From the NCBI RefSeq assembly GCF_002813695.1, contig NZ_CP017768.1, forward strand, positions 434,001 through 498,000: a stretch of DNA of 64,000 nucleotides, read 5' to 3'. The position numbers and the translations under genes are program-made. Shown in pieces: positions 20,400-33,890 of this stretch. The stretch is from Methanobacterium subterraneum. Lineage in GTDB: Archaea > Methanobacteriota > Methanobacteria > Methanobacteriales > Methanobacteriaceae. Each line of letters opens with the position of its first letter. The first letter of the stretch is position 1. A model generated the notes under the pieces. The model saw only the letters and a list, made by a program, of their open reading frames with translations. It had not been told where the DNA came from and made no database searches.

Positions 20400-21065
20400 T
20401 TATTTAAAGAAACTTTCATTAAGGTTTCCACTTAGAGAATAACCTCTGCTCTCCCAGTAGCCCTGGTAATTAGGATTATCAGAAAGTTCTATCTTGTTTA
20501 TCCATTTGATCCACTTGTACCCCCATTTACTCTCTGCCACCAGTTGAAATGGAAATCCCCTCTCCGGGGGTAGGGTGGCATTGTTCATCTTGTATGCCAT
20601 TAATATCTGATTATTCTGGATGTATTCCAGTGGGAAAGATGTGGAATAACCATCAACGGCGTAAAAGATCACCGTGTTTGCTGTGGGTAATGGTTTAACC
20701 TCATTAAGGATGTCTTTTACCAGTACACCTTGCCAGAGTATATTAACACTCCATCCTTCAACACAGTCTAGTTTAACCACTTTTTGATAATTTTGGAAAT
20801 TTTTAACTTGATCGTAGGTGTAATTCTGGGGATTAGTTACCTGACCAGTTACTTCCAGATGATAACTTGAAATATCCACCTTTTGGGGTCCTTTAATGGA
20901 ATTTTCACGGAAATCATTGACCGAAGATAATTCCTGACCCTGATATTCTGTAACTTCAACAGAATCCAGTGGTATGGTGGAGGATGGTAATAAATCCAGA
21001 CTAATTACAATGGCCAGTACCATGATAATAGCAATTGCTGCCATGGCAATATACTGTTTTATCAT
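20400..21065 (-). CDS. molybdopterin-dependent oxidoreductase, sulfite-oxidase fold
   Basis: This is a 221-residue protein. A hydrophobic N-terminal helix (MIKQYIAMAAIAIIMVLAIV) anchors it outside the cell. The rest is a minimal sulfite-oxidase-type Moco domain with the Mo ligand Cys 101 in VVKLDCVEGWSV, a DGYSTSFPLEYI block and the C-terminal ESKWGYKWIKWI that contacts the cofactor. Substrates of the family include sulfite and protein methionine sulfoxide; none can be assigned. There is no twin-arginine motif, which is unusual because Moco proteins are normally exported folded by Tat. The next gene encodes a small His-bearing membrane protein. Confidence 0.85.
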   Translation of the reverse strand: MIKQYIAMAAIAIIMVLAIVISLDLLPSSTIPLDSVEVTEYQGQELSSVNDFRENSIKGPQKVDISSYHLEVTGQVTNPQNYTYDQVKNFQNYQKVVKLDCVEGWSVNILWQGVLVKDILNEVKPLPTANTVIFYAVDGYSTSFPLEYIQNNQILMAYKMNNATLPPERGFPFQLVAESKWGYKWIKWINKIELSDNPNYQGYWESRGYSLSGNLNESFFK

Positions 21066-21168
21066 TTATTCCCTCCTAGTACTTGGATCATGAAAGTAAG
21101 ATATTTCAGGGAGTAGTTATCTTTATGTTTAGGGTTAAACTCAAATTATGCGTTTACGGTTAATTTTC

Positions 21169-22716
<1,548 letters not shown>

Positions 22717-22897
22717 TCGAAACCTCGATGGATCCTTAACTTAATCAAATAATCTTTTTATCCCTAGTTATTATCATTAATAATCCTATTTTATTTCCAC
22801 ATTATTTTCTTTTGTTGTAATCATTTTTTGTTGTAATGATTTATTATAGCAATCATTTATCAAATATTCATTGGATCTTTCATTTAAAATTTTTATT

Positions 22898-23923
22898 CTA
22901 ATGAACTTTGGCCTTATACTCCCTGTAACCATCAAGATAAGCCACCATGATGGATGAGGCAGTGAAATCTGCAGTGGTCCCAGGATTTAAACCACCTTTA
23001 ATTAGTTCCTGGTCGAATTTTCCCACTATGGATGTACCCTTCCTGGTTAATATTCCACCTTCTTCTAGTATAGCCTGGGCACGGGCTGAAACTTCCCCTG
23101 CCTTCGCATCAGTGAACTTCCGACTGATAAGGGTGTCGGGAACCCGGGATAAAATGGTGAGGAAAGTCTGCACTGTGGCTTCATTTATGCCCTTTTCTGA
23201 TTTAACTCGTTGAAAAACAGGATACCCAAGTTCAAATGTCACTGGCATTTTATGGGTGAGTTCATAGGATAATTTATCCCAGGCCGATGACATCTCCAGC
23301 ACACGGAACATGTTAACATTATCATCCCGCAGTTTCTGGAGGGAACTTTCATTAGCCACGTCCAGGTCATCCTGCTCACCCATCCCCCCTGCATCGGCAA
23401 TGTTAATAGCCTTATAAAGGTTAACTGCATCTTCAGAAGTTGTTAACCTTATTAATTCATCAATAATTTCCCTGAAACCATCCCACTTTTCAGTTAACCC
23501 TCCAGATCTGATTTTGAAACCATCCCAATTTTTAGTTTCCTCTTCAGTTCTGGTTCTGGGAATATCAATTTTCCCCCTGTTTTCAAGATCGAACATCCCG
23601 GCAACCACTGATATGGGGGTTAGTAACATTACAATGCCTAGATTGGTGTTGTTGGCCACCCAGTGGTCAGTTTCTCGAACTGCTTCCAGGATCATCTTTC
23701 CCAATCCTATTTTATCCCATTTTTCTGGTTTGTTTTTGTATTTAAACCCCTTCCTGGCAGCTTTCTCCATGGTTTCGCCAATGGCTATTCCACTTAGAAG
23801 AAAATCTTCAAAGACCATATCCGGGAAGTTATGGGTACGGTGCACGTTACCTGGTTTAGGGTGCCCACTCACCTCAAGCACCGAGGCTATTTGTGCGCAT
23901 TTAGAAACATAACTGGGATTCAA
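22898..23923 (-). CDS. CitG/MdcB-family triphosphoribosyl-dephospho-CoA synthase-like protein
   Basis: This is a 341-residue protein. The family motifs are visible: [18 protein letters not shown] at the N-terminus, [12 protein letters not shown] in the middle and [18 protein letters not shown] at the C-terminus. CitG makes the prosthetic-group precursor 2'-(5''-triphosphoribosyl)-3'-dephospho-CoA for citrate lyase in bacteria, but methanogens have no citrate lyase and carry homologues of unclear role. About 40 residues near 118-155 appear to be an extra loop compared with bacterial members. The start is TTG, with GAGGTG seven bases upstream; no better ATG fits the N-terminal motif. Confidence 0.85.
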   Translation of the reverse strand: MNPSYVSKCAQIASVLEVSGHPKPGNVHRTHNFPDMVFEDFLLSGIAIGETMEKAARKGFKYKNKPEKWDKIGLGKMILEAVRETDHWVANNTNLGIVMLLTPISVVAGMFDLENRGKIDIPRTRTEEETKNWDGFKIRSGGLTEKWDGFREIIDELIRLTTSEDAVNLYKAINIADAGGMGEQDDLDVANESSLQKLRDDNVNMFRVLEMSSAWDKLSYELTHKMPVTFELGYPVFQRVKSEKGINEATVQTFLTILSRVPDTLISRKFTDAKAGEVSARAQAILEEGGILTRKGTSIVGKFDQELIKGGLNPGTTADFTASSIMVAYLDGYREYKAKVH

Positions 23924-24079
23924 CGAATTTCACCTCATTAAGTTGCATCATTCTTTAAACATCTTTATCTAACGATAAAATTGACATTAATAATGATTGA
24001 GTCATTATATGGTAGAATTTTCTTAAGGGATTTATTATTAGGGAGTTTAACATGAAAATCCCCATTAAAAATTTAATTT

Positions 24080-25063
<984 letters not shown>

Positions 25064-25463
25064 GTTATCACCATATTTCAGCTATTTATACTAATAAATT
25101 ATGGATTGTTCCCTCTTATTGGATTATCCACTTAAATTATAACTCATAAAATATTTAATCCACTGATTAATTCAACAATAGGGGGATAATAATTGATAAT
25201 CTGGTAAGTTCACCAGAAAATTCCTTATTCAATCAACTATTATCCTAATTTTTATTTAATTATATTTATTTTTAGCCATCATACCAACATTCAGGATTTT
25301 TTTTTAAATTAAAGGTTATTTATAAAATTAAAAAAATATAACTCATTAAAATAGTTTTATACTAATTTAATCTTTTCTGGATGTAAATGGCCATAGGAAA
25401 ATCCTAAAAACCCGGACATACACTATTAATAAAACATCTAACATAATTAAATGGGGTATAAGA
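25064..25463. other. gene-free AT-rich intergenic region
   Basis: About 400 nt between divergent hemB and the sensor-kinase gene. No ORF longer than a few codons is convincing, and no RNA gene is recognised. It must hold both promoters; AGTATAAATAGC on the minus strand at 25081-25092 is a TATA-like element near the hemB start. Confidence 0.5.
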
Positions 25464-26315
25464 ATGGGTGATATTAAAATTCTGGTGGTAGAGGATGATT
25501 CCATTGAGGCCCTGGATATTAAAAAAACTTTAGAATCCTTTGGTTACTCAGTTCCCCATGTGGCCAGCAAAGGGGAAGATGCCATCAGAAAGGCATATGA
25601 AGTAATGCCGGATCTAGTTTTGATGGATATAGTCTTGAAGGGAGATCTTAATGGTATTGAAGTTGCCCGGGAAATAAAAAAACTGGACATACCTATTATA
25701 TTCTTAACAGCTCATTCCGAAGAAGGTATGGTTAAAAAAGCAATGTTCACAGGTCCTTATGGATATTTAATTAAACCATATAGTGCTATAGAGTTAAAAT
25801 ATGGTATTGAACTTGCTATTTATAAAAGTAATGCTGAAAAGGAACTTAAAGCTAGTGAATCCAAATATAATTCATTATTTGATAACCTGTTAAATGGGTT
25901 TGCCTACCATCAAATAATTGTTGATGATGAAAACTTTCCAGTTGATTTTGTCTTCCTTCGTATCAATAAAGCTTTTGAAAGATTAATCAAACTAAAAAGA
26001 AAAGATATTATTGGAAAACGAATTACCGAACTAATTCCTGACATTAAAGATACTAATCCTGAATTAATCGAATTTTGTGGGCAAGTGGCTTTAACTGGTG
26101 AAAGCAACGTTTTCGAAATGTATTTCGAGCAATTTAAAAAATTTTATTCCATTACTACGTACAGTGAAGAGAAGGGTTATTTTGCCACAATTTTTGAAGA
26201 TATTTCCCAGCGTAGGATTGCTGAAGAATCGTTAAAAGAAAGTGAAAGAAGATACCGCACAATTTTAGAAAATGTTCAGGATGCCTATCTTCGGGGGATA
26301 AGGAAGGTCGTATAG
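25464..26315 (+). CDS. response regulator receiver-PAS protein (5' part of a frameshifted sensor kinase)
   Basis: This is a 283-residue reading frame. Residues 1-122 are a CheY-like receiver with the phosphoacceptor Asp 55 in [12 protein letters not shown] and the conserved Lys in GYLIKPY. Residues 130-255 are a PAS domain ending [11 protein letters not shown] second PAS begins at [15 protein letters not shown] and then breaks off at a TAG. The next frame starts 3 nt later and carries on exactly the same PAS domain ([16 protein letters not shown]), so the two were one gene: at 26293-26297 a run of five G should be six for the frames to join. The start ATG has a GGGG eight bases upstream. The function of the whole protein is a cytoplasmic multi-sensor histidine kinase. 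Confidence 0.9.
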   Translation: MGDIKILVVEDDSIEALDIKKTLESFGYSVPHVASKGEDAIRKAYEVMPDLVLMDIVLKGDLNGIEVAREIKKLDIPIIFLTAHSEEGMVKKAMFTGPYGYLIKPYSAIELKYGIELAIYKSNAEKELKASESKYNSLFDNLLNGFAYHQIIVDDENFPVDFVFLRINKAFERLIKLKRKDIIGKRITELIPDIKDTNPELIEFCGQVALTGESNVFEMYFEQFKKFYSITTYSEEKGYFATIFEDISQRRIAEESLKESERRYRTILENVQDAYLRGIRKVV

Positions 26316-26317
26316 TA

Positions 26318-29300
26318 ATGGCCAGCCCCTCTGCTTCGCGTATGTACCGATTTGACTCTCCTCAAGAAATGAAGGGCATATCTTCCATTTCCCTTTACAA
26401 ATCTCCGGAAGACAGACAGATCATACTGGAGAAACTTAAATCAGAGGGTAAAGTTGAAAATATGGAGGGTGAAGCCTTAAGAAAAGATGGGACATCATTC
26501 TGGGTATCCATGAATGCCCAATATTATTATGGTGAAAATGGAGAAATAAAGGGTACTGAGGCCTTCATACGTGATATCACCCAAAATAAAAAAGTGGAAA
26601 GGGCATTGGAAAAATCTGAATCTTATTACCGGGCAATTTTTAACCACACTGGAACTGCCACAGTGATCATTGAAGAAGATACCATCATTTCTCTGGCAAA
26701 TGCTGAATTTGAAAAACTCAGTGGTTACCGGCGGGAAGAATTAGAGGGTAAAAAAAGCTGGACAGAATTTGTTTTAAAGGATGACCTGGAAAGGATGAGG
26801 GAATATCATCGTGTCCGCCGAAGCGATCCCCAAAGTGCCCCAGAAATATATGATTTCAGGTTCATTGACCGTGAAAGAAACCTTAAATACATTCATTTAG
26901 AAGTAGGTATGATTCCAGGAACCAAAAAGAGTGTTGCTTCTCTTCTGGATATAACTGGGCGTAAAACTGCAGAAGAGAGAATAAATCGATTGTACAGGTT
27001 ATATGCTACACTTAGCCAGGTTAATCAGGCTGTGGTGAGAATTGATAATACTGAAGAATTATTCACACGAATATGTCAAATCTGTGTTGATTATGGTAAA
27101 TTTAAGATGGCCTGGATGGGTATGATTGACCATGACACCGGTAACCTCACACCAGTAAGTCATTACGGATACGAGGATGGTTATCTTGAGAAGATATCCA
27201 TAAACATTCATGAAAAACCAACCTCGGATAAACCTGCAAGTATAGTGGGAGAAACTGGTGAATTGGTTGTAATTGAAGATATAAAAAATGAACCAAATCT
27301 CGCATGGGGTCCAGAAGCTTTGAAAAGAGGTTATAAATCTTTAGCTTTGATTCCGGTTAAATTTAGGGATAACTTAATTGGAATTCTTAATATTTATTCA
27401 GAAGAAGTTGGGTTCTTCTCGGATGAAGAAGAAGTGGAATTAGTAAGGGAGATGGGAATGGATATTTCCATGGCCATAGACTTTATTGAAACAGAAAAAG
27501 ATCGGAAAAAAATGGTTAGAGCACTGCATGAAAGTGAGAAGAATCTCCGATTTTCCAATGAATGGTTAGCATTTGCTCAACGTGCCGCTAAGAGTGGATT
27601 TTGGGATTGGGATATGCTCACTGGGAAGTTAACCTGGTCTCCTGAGTTTTATGAACTTTTTGACCTACCCTCGACAGCTGAACCATCCTTCGATACATGG
27701 TTAGAAATAATGCACCCTGATGACCGTGAACCAGCCATGGACAGAATAAATCGGGCCATTGAGAACCATGAATTCCTGGAAAATGAGTACAGAATCATCC
27801 GCCCCGATGGGGATGAAATCTGGATCAGTGCCCTGGGAACCACATACTATGATGGAAAGGGCAGGCCTATGAGGATGAGTGGAATCAGCCTGGATATCAC
27901 TGAACAGAAAAAGAAAGAATCGGAAATTGAGTTCAAGAACACTCTCCTGGAGGCACAACTTGAATCTTCCATTGATGGAATTCTGGTAGTGGATAATAAT
28001 AGTAAATTCATTCTTTACAATCATCGTTTTGTTGAAATGTGGAATATACCCAAAAACCTGTTAACAACCAATGATGATAAGAAGATTGTCGATTTTGCTT
28101 TGAAACAGTTAAAGGATCCTCAATCATTCAAGGAGAAGGTTGAATATCTTTATTCTCATGAATCTGAAAAAAGTAGGGATGAAATTGAATTAAAGGATGG
28201 TAAAATATTTGATAGATATTCTGCACCTTTATATGATTCAGAAGACAATTACATGGGTAGAATGTGGTATTTCCATGATATTACCGAGAAAACGAAAATA
28301 CAAAATCAGATACGCAATCAGTACCATTTCCTGCAGCACCTGGTGGACACCATCCCCTACCCTCTTTTCTACAAGGACAAGAATTATGCCTATATTGGTT
28401 GTAATAAGGCATTTGAGGAATTTATTGGCCTAGCAAAGGATGATATTATTGGAAAGACAGTTTATGACATCTCTCCAAAGGATCTGGCAGAGAAATACCA
28501 TCGTAAAGATGAGGAATTAATGGAAAGTGGAGATTTGCAGGCTTATGAGGCTCCGGTTAAATATGCTGACGGTTCAAGGCATATAGTACTTTTTAACAAG
28601 ACCACTTTTGACGATGCAGATGGTAATGTGGCGGGTTTAATCGGTCTTATGGTGGATATAACCCAACGTATAGAGGCTGAAAATGCTCTTAAAGTGAGTG
28701 AAAATAAATATCGTGCCCTTTTTGATAATGCTGCTGATGGTATATTTTTAATGAAGAATGATCATTTTGTTGAATGCAATCAAAAGGCCCTTAAAATGTA
28801 TGGTGTAACATTGGATCAAATAATAGGTGAACAACCTCATGTTTTCTCACCCGAACTACAACCAGATGGTGCAAGATCCAAGGATCGATCTTTTGAACTG
28901 GTACAAAAGGCTCTGGAAGGACATCCTCAGCATTTCCAGTGGAAACATCTCCGTTATGATGGGACACCATTCTATGCTGAAGTAACTTTAAACCGGCTCA
29001 AAATCGAAGATGAATATTTGACTCAGGCCATAGTACGTGATATAACATCCCGGAAAAAGACTGAGGATTTATTAATGGAATCTGAGCACCGGCACCGGAT
29101 GGTAGGACAATTAATCAATGATTTTGCTTATTCCTGTGTGCACGGAGAATCCGGTGAATATGAGGTGGATTGGATAACTGATTCTTTTTATAAGATAACT
29201 GGCTACACTGAGAAAGAACTGATTTCAAACCGTTGCTGGATGTTCACAGTACATCCGGAAGATGAAAACATCGCCCAACAGCAACTCTCAGATTTGAATG

Positions 29301-30628
29301 CCGGTTCAACGAATATTCACATTTTCCGAATTATCACCAGTAACGGTGAAGTACGCTGGCTTCGAAACCATGTTCGATGTGTGGAAGATACAATACCTGG
29401 CAGGTTACGTATTTATGGTGCGGCACAGGACATCACCCAACAGAGGGAATATCTGGATGACCTGAAATGGGAACTTGAAATAAACCATTCACTTTCCAGG
29501 ATCTATAAGCCAATGATTTCAGAAGAGTCATCTATGGAAAACATAGCTATTTCAATTCTAGAAGAGTCTAAAAAGCTCACCGGGAGCCAAAAAGGCTACG
29601 TAGCCACTATTGATCCTGAAAACCGGGATATGGTAGTTCAAACCCACACCGCCATGATGGAGGAATGTCCGGTTAAATTGAAGGATAAGATCAGATTCCC
29701 CTGTGATGAGGATGGTTCTTACCCGGCTCTTTGGGGTCATTCCCTTAACAACTTAACTGGATTTTACACCAATTCACCACAGACCCATCACTCTTCAAGG
29801 GGAATACCCGAAGGTCACATACCCTTAGAGAGTTTTATTTCTGTACCGGTAGTGGGTGGTGGTGAATTATTGGGGCAGATTGCCCTGGCAAATTCTGCCC
29901 ATGGATACAATGACTTGGACCTTGAGGCTTTGGAGCGAATATCCGCCTATTATGCTCTGGCCATCCAGAGAATAAGGTATAAAGAAAAGATCATCGCCAA
30001 TTTAAATGAAAAGGAACTGTTACTACGGGAAATACATCACCGGGTTAAAAATAACATGCAAATAGTTACCAGTCTAATGAATCTGCAGAAACAGTATGTG
30101 GAAGAAGATGAAACTAAAAAGGTCTTAGGGGAGAGTCAGGCCCGAGTTAAATCCATGGCCATGGTCCATGAAAAGCTCTACGAGTCCTCTGATCTCAGTC
30201 ACATAAACTTCAAAGAATATGTTGAAAAACTGGTTTACGGAATTTTTTACTCATATGGGGTTCAAAGAGATACGATAAAACCCATTATAGTCATGGAAGA
30301 CTTTGCCATGAGTATGGAAACCTCCATTCCATTGGGCCTTATTATTAATGAACTAGTCTCCAACAGCCTCCGATATGCATTTCCCAACAAAAGAACGGGC
30401 GAGATAAAAGTATCCCTTAAAATTACAGGAAATGACTATGAGTTAATTGTCAGTGATGATGGGATTGGTATCCCTAAAGAGATGGACCTTGAAAACTTGA
30501 AATCACTGGGGTTGCAACTGGTTACCAACCTTGCCCATCAACTGGGCGCCGAGATCACACTGGACCGGAGTCATGGAACCGAATTTAGATTAAAATTCAA
30601 AGAATTTGAATACAAAGAAAGAATTTAG
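26318..30628 (+). CDS. multi-PAS/GAF sensor histidine kinase (3' part of the frameshifted gene)
   Basis: This is a 1436-residue frame. It continues the PAS domain cut at the end of the previous frame, then shows about six further PAS domains (each ending in a D-I-T block), a GAF domain near residues 225-390 and another near 1060-1220, then the kinase: a HisKA_2 dimerisation domain with [16 protein letters not shown] (His phosphosite) and an HATPase domain with the N-box [14 protein letters not shown] and DDGIGIP. There are no membrane helices, so it senses cytoplasmic signals such as redox or small ligands. It ends EFEYKERI, as does the kinase at 38074. If the frameshift is real, an ATG at 26318 with GGAAGG ten bases upstream could restart translation. 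Confidence 0.92.
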   Translation: MASPSASRMYRFDSPQEMKGISSISLYKSPEDRQIILEKLKSEGKVENMEGEALRKDGTSFWVSMNAQYYYGENGEIKGTEAFIRDITQNKKVERALEKSESYYRAIFNHTGTATVIIEEDTIISLANAEFEKLSGYRREELEGKKSWTEFVLKDDLERMREYHRVRRSDPQSAPEIYDFRFIDRERNLKYIHLEVGMIPGTKKSVASLLDITGRKTAEERINRLYRLYATLSQVNQAVVRIDNTEELFTRICQICVDYGKFKMAWMGMIDHDTGNLTPVSHYGYEDGYLEKISINIHEKPTSDKPASIVGETGELVVIEDIKNEPNLAWGPEALKRGYKSLALIPVKFRDNLIGILNIYSEEVGFFSDEEEVELVREMGMDISMAIDFIETEKDRKKMVRALHESEKNLRFSNEWLAFAQRAAKSGFWDWDMLTGKLTWSPEFYELFDLPSTAEPSFDTWLEIMHPDDREPAMDRINRAIENHEFLENEYRIIRPDGDEIWISALGTTYYDGKGRPMRMSGISLDITEQKKKESEIEFKNTLLEAQLESSIDGILVVDNNSKFILYNHRFVEMWNIPKNLLTTNDDKKIVDFALKQLKDPQSFKEKVEYLYSHESEKSRDEIELKDGKIFDRYSAPLYDSEDNYMGRMWYFHDITEKTKIQNQIRNQYHFLQHLVDTIPYPLFYKDKNYAYIGCNKAFEEFIGLAKDDIIGKTVYDISPKDLAEKYHRKDEELMESGDLQAYEAPVKYADGSRHIVLFNKTTFDDADGNVAGLIGLMVDITQRIEAENALKVSENKYRALFDNAADGIFLMKNDHFVECNQKALKMYGVTLDQIIGEQPHVFSPELQPDGARSKDRSFELVQKALEGHPQHFQWKHLRYDGTPFYAEVTLNRLKIEDEYLTQAIVRDITSRKKTEDLLMESEHRHRMVGQLINDFAYSCVHGESGEYEVDWITDSFYKITGYTEKELISNRCWMFTVHPEDENIAQQQLSDLNAGSTNIHIFRIITSNGEVRWLRNHVRCVEDTIPGRLRIYGAAQDITQQREYLDDLKWELEINHSLSRIYKPMISEESSMENIAISILEESKKLTGSQKGYVATIDPENRDMVVQTHTAMMEECPVKLKDKIRFPCDEDGSYPALWGHSLNNLTGFYTNSPQTHHSSRGIPEGHIPLESFISVPVVGGGELLGQIALANSAHGYNDLDLEALERISAYYALAIQRIRYKEKIIANLNEKELLLREIHHRVKNNMQIVTSLMNLQKQYVEEDETKKVLGESQARVKSMAMVHEKLYESSDLSHINFKEYVEKLVYGIFYSYGVQRDTIKPIIVMEDFAMSMETSIPLGLIINELVSNSLRYAFPNKRTGEIKVSLKITGNDYELIVSDDGIGIPKEMDLENLKSLGLQLVTNLAHQLGAEITLDRSHGTEFRLKFKEFEYKERI

Positions 30629-30642
30629 TAAAATATTTACAT

Positions 30643-31329
30643 CTAATTTTTTCCCTGTAAAATGTTAGTATAAGGCTTTTTCTGGTACTGTCTCTTGGCA
30701 TGTTCAACTATCAATGCATGGTATTCCTGGTATACTGGCACATCGGTTGGTAGATTGCCTTCGAAGATCTTTTTAAGATCAAGGTAACTGATCTTCTCAT
30801 CCACCAGTCCCAGATGGCTGAAAATTCTCCGGGTGTAGGCATCCACTACGAATTCGGGCTGTTTATATGCATAAAGTAGTATGGAATCAGCAGTTTCATT
30901 TCCCACTCCTTTCACCATTAAAATATTGTTTCGGGTGGGTGTATCCCCTTCCAGGGATATAAAAAACCGGGTGATATTCACCAGATATCTTGATTTCTGG
31001 TTGAGAAAACCAGCGGGACGAACTGCTTCTTTAAGTACATCTTCATCAAGGTTAAGGAGTTTATCAGGGTTTAGGGCATTTAATTCTTTAAGGTTTAAGA
31101 GAGCCTTTTCTGCTGATGTCCAGGTGGTGTTCTGGGTTAATATTGCACCTAAAATAATTTCATATTTCTGGTTTTCTGTTTCAGGAAGGTCATAATTTAA
31201 GGGATGGTAACCCTGGGTGGCTCCAGTTTTATTCAAATTCTCCGACTCCAGATCCATTAAAGGCCACCAACCCTGAGGCCCGTAAAGTTTGTAAAGTTCT
31301 TTATAGATTTTTAAAATCAAATCACTCAT
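30643..31329 (-). CDS. EndoIII-like HhH-GPD DNA glycosylase lacking the iron-sulfur site
   Basis: This is a 228-residue HhH-GPD superfamily protein. Typical elements are [19 protein letters not shown], the hairpin [17 protein letters not shown] and the catalytic Asp in [15 protein letters not shown]. The lyase Lys of EndoIII (in the VGRKTA part of the hairpin) is replaced by Glu, as in monofunctional glycosylases. The C-terminal four-Cys cluster loop is missing, because the protein ends in a Lys-rich tail without any Cys. It probably excises a damaged or mismatched base, with the exact lesion unknown. GGAG lies before the ATG. It converges with the sensor kinase, 14 nt apart. Confidence 0.85.
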   Translation of the reverse strand: MSDLILKIYKELYKLYGPQGWWPLMDLESENLNKTGATQGYHPLNYDLPETENQKYEIILGAILTQNTTWTSAEKALLNLKELNALNPDKLLNLDEDVLKEAVRPAGFLNQKSRYLVNITRFFISLEGDTPTRNNILMVKGVGNETADSILLYAYKQPEFVVDAYTRRIFSHLGLVDEKISYLDLKKIFEGNLPTDVPVYQEYHALIVEHAKRQYQKKPYTNILQGKN

Positions 31330-31483
31330 GTTGGGACTCCTATATCACTGTCCAGTTTGTTAGATGCGCATTGAATTATCTTATACAATAATCTCACTTT
31401 ATTTACCCACTCTATTCCTGCACTTAATATATCAGACATTATTAATAAGTGATGATTAGAAATAAGTTAAATGGTGTAATATA

Positions 31484-32008
31484 ATGAGAATTGAATGTGA
31501 TAGATGTGTTTTGAGGGAGTGGAATCCCGGTGATGTTGAGAGTTTGGTGGAAAATGCTAACAATTACAGTATAGCCTCCACTATGCGAGATCAATTCCCC
31601 TCTCCCTACACCCTTGAAGATGGTAAATCATGGATAAAGGTTACTAGTTATCCGGGAAAAAACTTTTTTCTGGCAATAACATTGGACGATGTGGCAGTTG
31701 GAGGCATAGGACTCACCTTAGGTGAAGATATTGAAAGAATTTCTGCAGAAGTCGGTTACTGGTTAGGAGAAAAATATTGGGGTAAAGGGATCACCTCCTC
31801 TGCTATAAAAGGAATTGTGAAGTATGGATTTAACAACCTAGGGCTGGAAAGAATATTTGCCAAACCATTTGAACATAACACAGCCTCCAGGAAAGTTCTT
31901 GAAAAAAATGGTTTTAAACTGGAGGGCATTATGGAAAAAAGTTGTATTAAAAACGGCAAAATATGCAACCAGGTATTATATGCCATAACTAAAAATTATA
32001 GGGAATAA
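31484..32008 (+). CDS. GNAT-family N-acetyltransferase, RimJ/RimL type
   Basis: This is a 174-residue protein. N-terminal CVLREWNPGDVESLVENAN, then EVGYWLGEKYWGKGITSSAI (the acetyl-CoA binding R/QxxGxG/A region) and the end block NTASRKVLEKNGFKLEGIM match RimJ/RimL-like acetyltransferases, which modify N-terminal or side-chain amino groups of proteins or small amines. The substrate is unknown. It is followed after 34 nt by a second GNAT in the same direction, so the two may be co-transcribed. Confidence 0.9.
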   Translation: MRIECDRCVLREWNPGDVESLVENANNYSIASTMRDQFPSPYTLEDGKSWIKVTSYPGKNFFLAITLDDVAVGGIGLTLGEDIERISAEVGYWLGEKYWGKGITSSAIKGIVKYGFNNLGLERIFAKPFEHNTASRKVLEKNGFKLEGIMEKSCIKNGKICNQVLYAITKNYRE

Positions 32009-32042
32009 TAATGGGAAAAAAATTAATGGCGGGGTATAGGAT

Positions 32043-32492
32043 ATGATGTCAAAGCGAGCACGTTTAATTAAGGAAAGCGAACTGAAACAATTGTTATCCC
32101 TCTATGAATACCTTATCCCCGAAGATCCTAAGTTAGAGATAGATTCTACTTTAAAAAAGTATTGGGATGATATATTATCTGATCCCAGTCTTTTTTATGT
32201 GGTGGCTGAAGAAGAGGGTAGGATAGTTTCATCCTGTAACATAACCATCATTAAAAACTTAACCCGGGAAGCTAAACCCTATGGCTTAATAGAAAACGTG
32301 GTCACCCATCCAGATTACAGAAACAAAGGATACGGGGTCCTGGTTTTAAAGAAAGCTGTGGAAATTGCTGAAAATAAGAACTGTTACAAGGTAATGTTAA
32401 TGACCAGTAAAAAAGATGAAAAGACCTTACATTTTTATGAGAAAGCCGGATTCGATAGTGGAGAAAAAACTGCGTTTATCGTAAGAATATGA
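32043..32492 (+). CDS. GNAT-family N-acetyltransferase
   Basis: This is a 149-residue protein of the single-domain GNAT fold. Motif A is VTHPDYRNKGYGVLVLKKAVE, and motif B, LHFYEKAGFDSGEKTAFIVR, closes the protein. GGGGTATAGGAT precedes the double ATG at 32043-32048; either Met may be the true start. The acceptor substrate cannot be inferred. The gene follows another GNAT closely and precedes aroC. Confidence 0.9.
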   Translation: MMSKRARLIKESELKQLLSLYEYLIPEDPKLEIDSTLKKYWDDILSDPSLFYVVAEEEGRIVSSCNITIIKNLTREAKPYGLIENVVTHPDYRNKGYGVLVLKKAVEIAENKNCYKVMLMTSKKDEKTLHFYEKAGFDSGEKTAFIVRI

Positions 32493-32625
32493 TTAAATCA
32501 TTAAAGTGATTTTAAATTGAAGTAAAAAAGAAATAAAAATTAAAATATTAAAGAATCAATACCATAATTCTATTTATCACTTTTACCCATAATTTAATAG
32601 GTTTAAAAAAAAAGGAAGTGGATTC

Positions 32626-33716
32626 ATGGCAGGAAATACTACCGGAAACGTGTTCAGAGTAACCACCTTTGGATCCAGTCATGGCACAGCCCTGGGGGCA
32701 GTGGTTGATGGCTGTCCCGCTGGACTGGAACTAAGAACAGAAGACATACAACAGGAACTCAATCAAAGAAGGCCTGGAACCAGTAAAATTACCACACCTC
32801 GTGGAGAAAAAGACAGGGTAGAAGTTTTATCCGGAATTTTTGAGGGAAAAACTGATGGCACTCCAATAGCTGCTGTGGTATACAATAAAGATGCAGATTC
32901 ATCTGACTATGAACCATTCCGAAATAAACCCCGCCCGGGTCATGGGGATTACACTTGGAACTCCAGGTACGGATGTTATGACTACCGTGGTGGGGGAGAG
33001 GCAGTGGCCGGAACACCATTGGCCACGTGATTGGGGGAACAGTTGCTAAAAAACTCCTGGACCTCCAGGACATTAAGGTCATCTCTCATGTAACCCAGGT
33101 GGGTGATGTTAAGGCCCAAAATGTTGCCCATGGACTTATTGAAGAATACTCATCCAGAAACCTGGTTAAATGTGCTGATCTAAACGCAGCAAAACTTATG
33201 GAGGAGAAGATCCTGGAAGCCAAAGCAAAAGGAGACTCAGTCGGTGGGGTGGTTGAAACTCTGGCATTTGGTGTTCCCGCTGGCCTGGGAGAGCCTGTTT
33301 TTGACAAGTTAGATGCCGACCTGGCTCAGGCCCTAATGGGAATCGGAGCAGTGAAGGGTGTGGAGATTGGTTTCGGATTCCAATTAGCCGAATCCACAGC
33401 CAGTGCAACCAACGATGAATATTACCTGGAAGGAAAACAGATTAAAACCACCACTAACACTAGTGGGGGAATAGTTGGTGGAATATCAAATGGTATGCCA
33501 ATAGTTGCTAGAATGGCAGTTAAACCCACTCCATCCATAAGTACAGTTCAAAAAACAGTGGATCTGGTAAAAATGGAAGAAACCGAGATCCAGATTAAAG
33601 GCCGGCACGACCCCTGCATCTGCCCCAGGGTAACACCGGTGGCCGAGGCAGCAGTGGCCATGGTACTGGCGGATCACATGTTAAGATCTGGATTCATCAA
33701 CCCTCGGCATGTATGA
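32626..33716 (+). CDS. aroC: chorismate synthase, interrupted by a one-base frameshift
   Basis: The two overlapping frames 32626-33030 and 33027-33716 together make one chorismate synthase (about 363 residues). The N-terminal signature [16 protein letters not shown], the block [12 protein letters not shown] and the active-site [14 protein letters not shown] are in frame one. Frame two continues with [10 protein letters not shown], and [20 protein letters not shown] lies near the end. The frame is lost in the codons for [16 protein letters not shown]: the run of G at 32992-32996 has five G where six restore the motif. The enzyme makes chorismate from EPSP using reduced FMN and is needed for aromatic amino acids, so a real null would require aromatic supply. 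A sequencing error or slippage is more likely. Confidence 0.93.
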
Positions 33717-33731
33717 ACCAGTCCCTCAACT

Positions 33732-33741
33732 ATTTTTTTTT
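33732..33741 (+). terminator. T-rich terminator after aroC
   Basis: A run of T residues just after the aroC stop, followed by another T-rich tract at 33747-33752, fits an archaeal transcription terminator between two convergent genes. Confidence 0.4.
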
Positions 33742-33743
33742 AA

Positions 33744-33890
33744 TCATTTTTTAATAGGAGTTTGGGTACAGCTTACCATTTGACGAATTTTCTGACACCG
33801 GCGACTCTTACACGATTCCTTTTTCGGGTGCCAGGAGTAGTGTTTGCAGTTTTCATAGGGGCAGTGATAGTGTTCCCTACACATTACCAT
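33744..33890 (-). CDS. small Cys/His-rich protein, unrecognised
   Basis: This is a short open frame of 48 codons (46 from the second Met). The translation begins MVMCREHYHCPYENCKHYSW and continues with KKESCKSRRCQKIRQMVSC, giving six Cys and four His in fewer than 50 residues, basic overall, which looks like a small zinc-binding protein rather than chance coding in AT-rich DNA. The spacing C-x5-C-x4-C ... C-x4-C ... C is regular. AAGG lies a few bases before the second ATG at 33884. The family is unknown to me. It is convergent with aroC, and the remainder of 33891-34062 shows no gene. Confidence 0.6.
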   Translation of the reverse strand: MVMCREHYHCPYENCKHYSWHPKKESCKSRRCQKIRQMVSCTQTPIKK

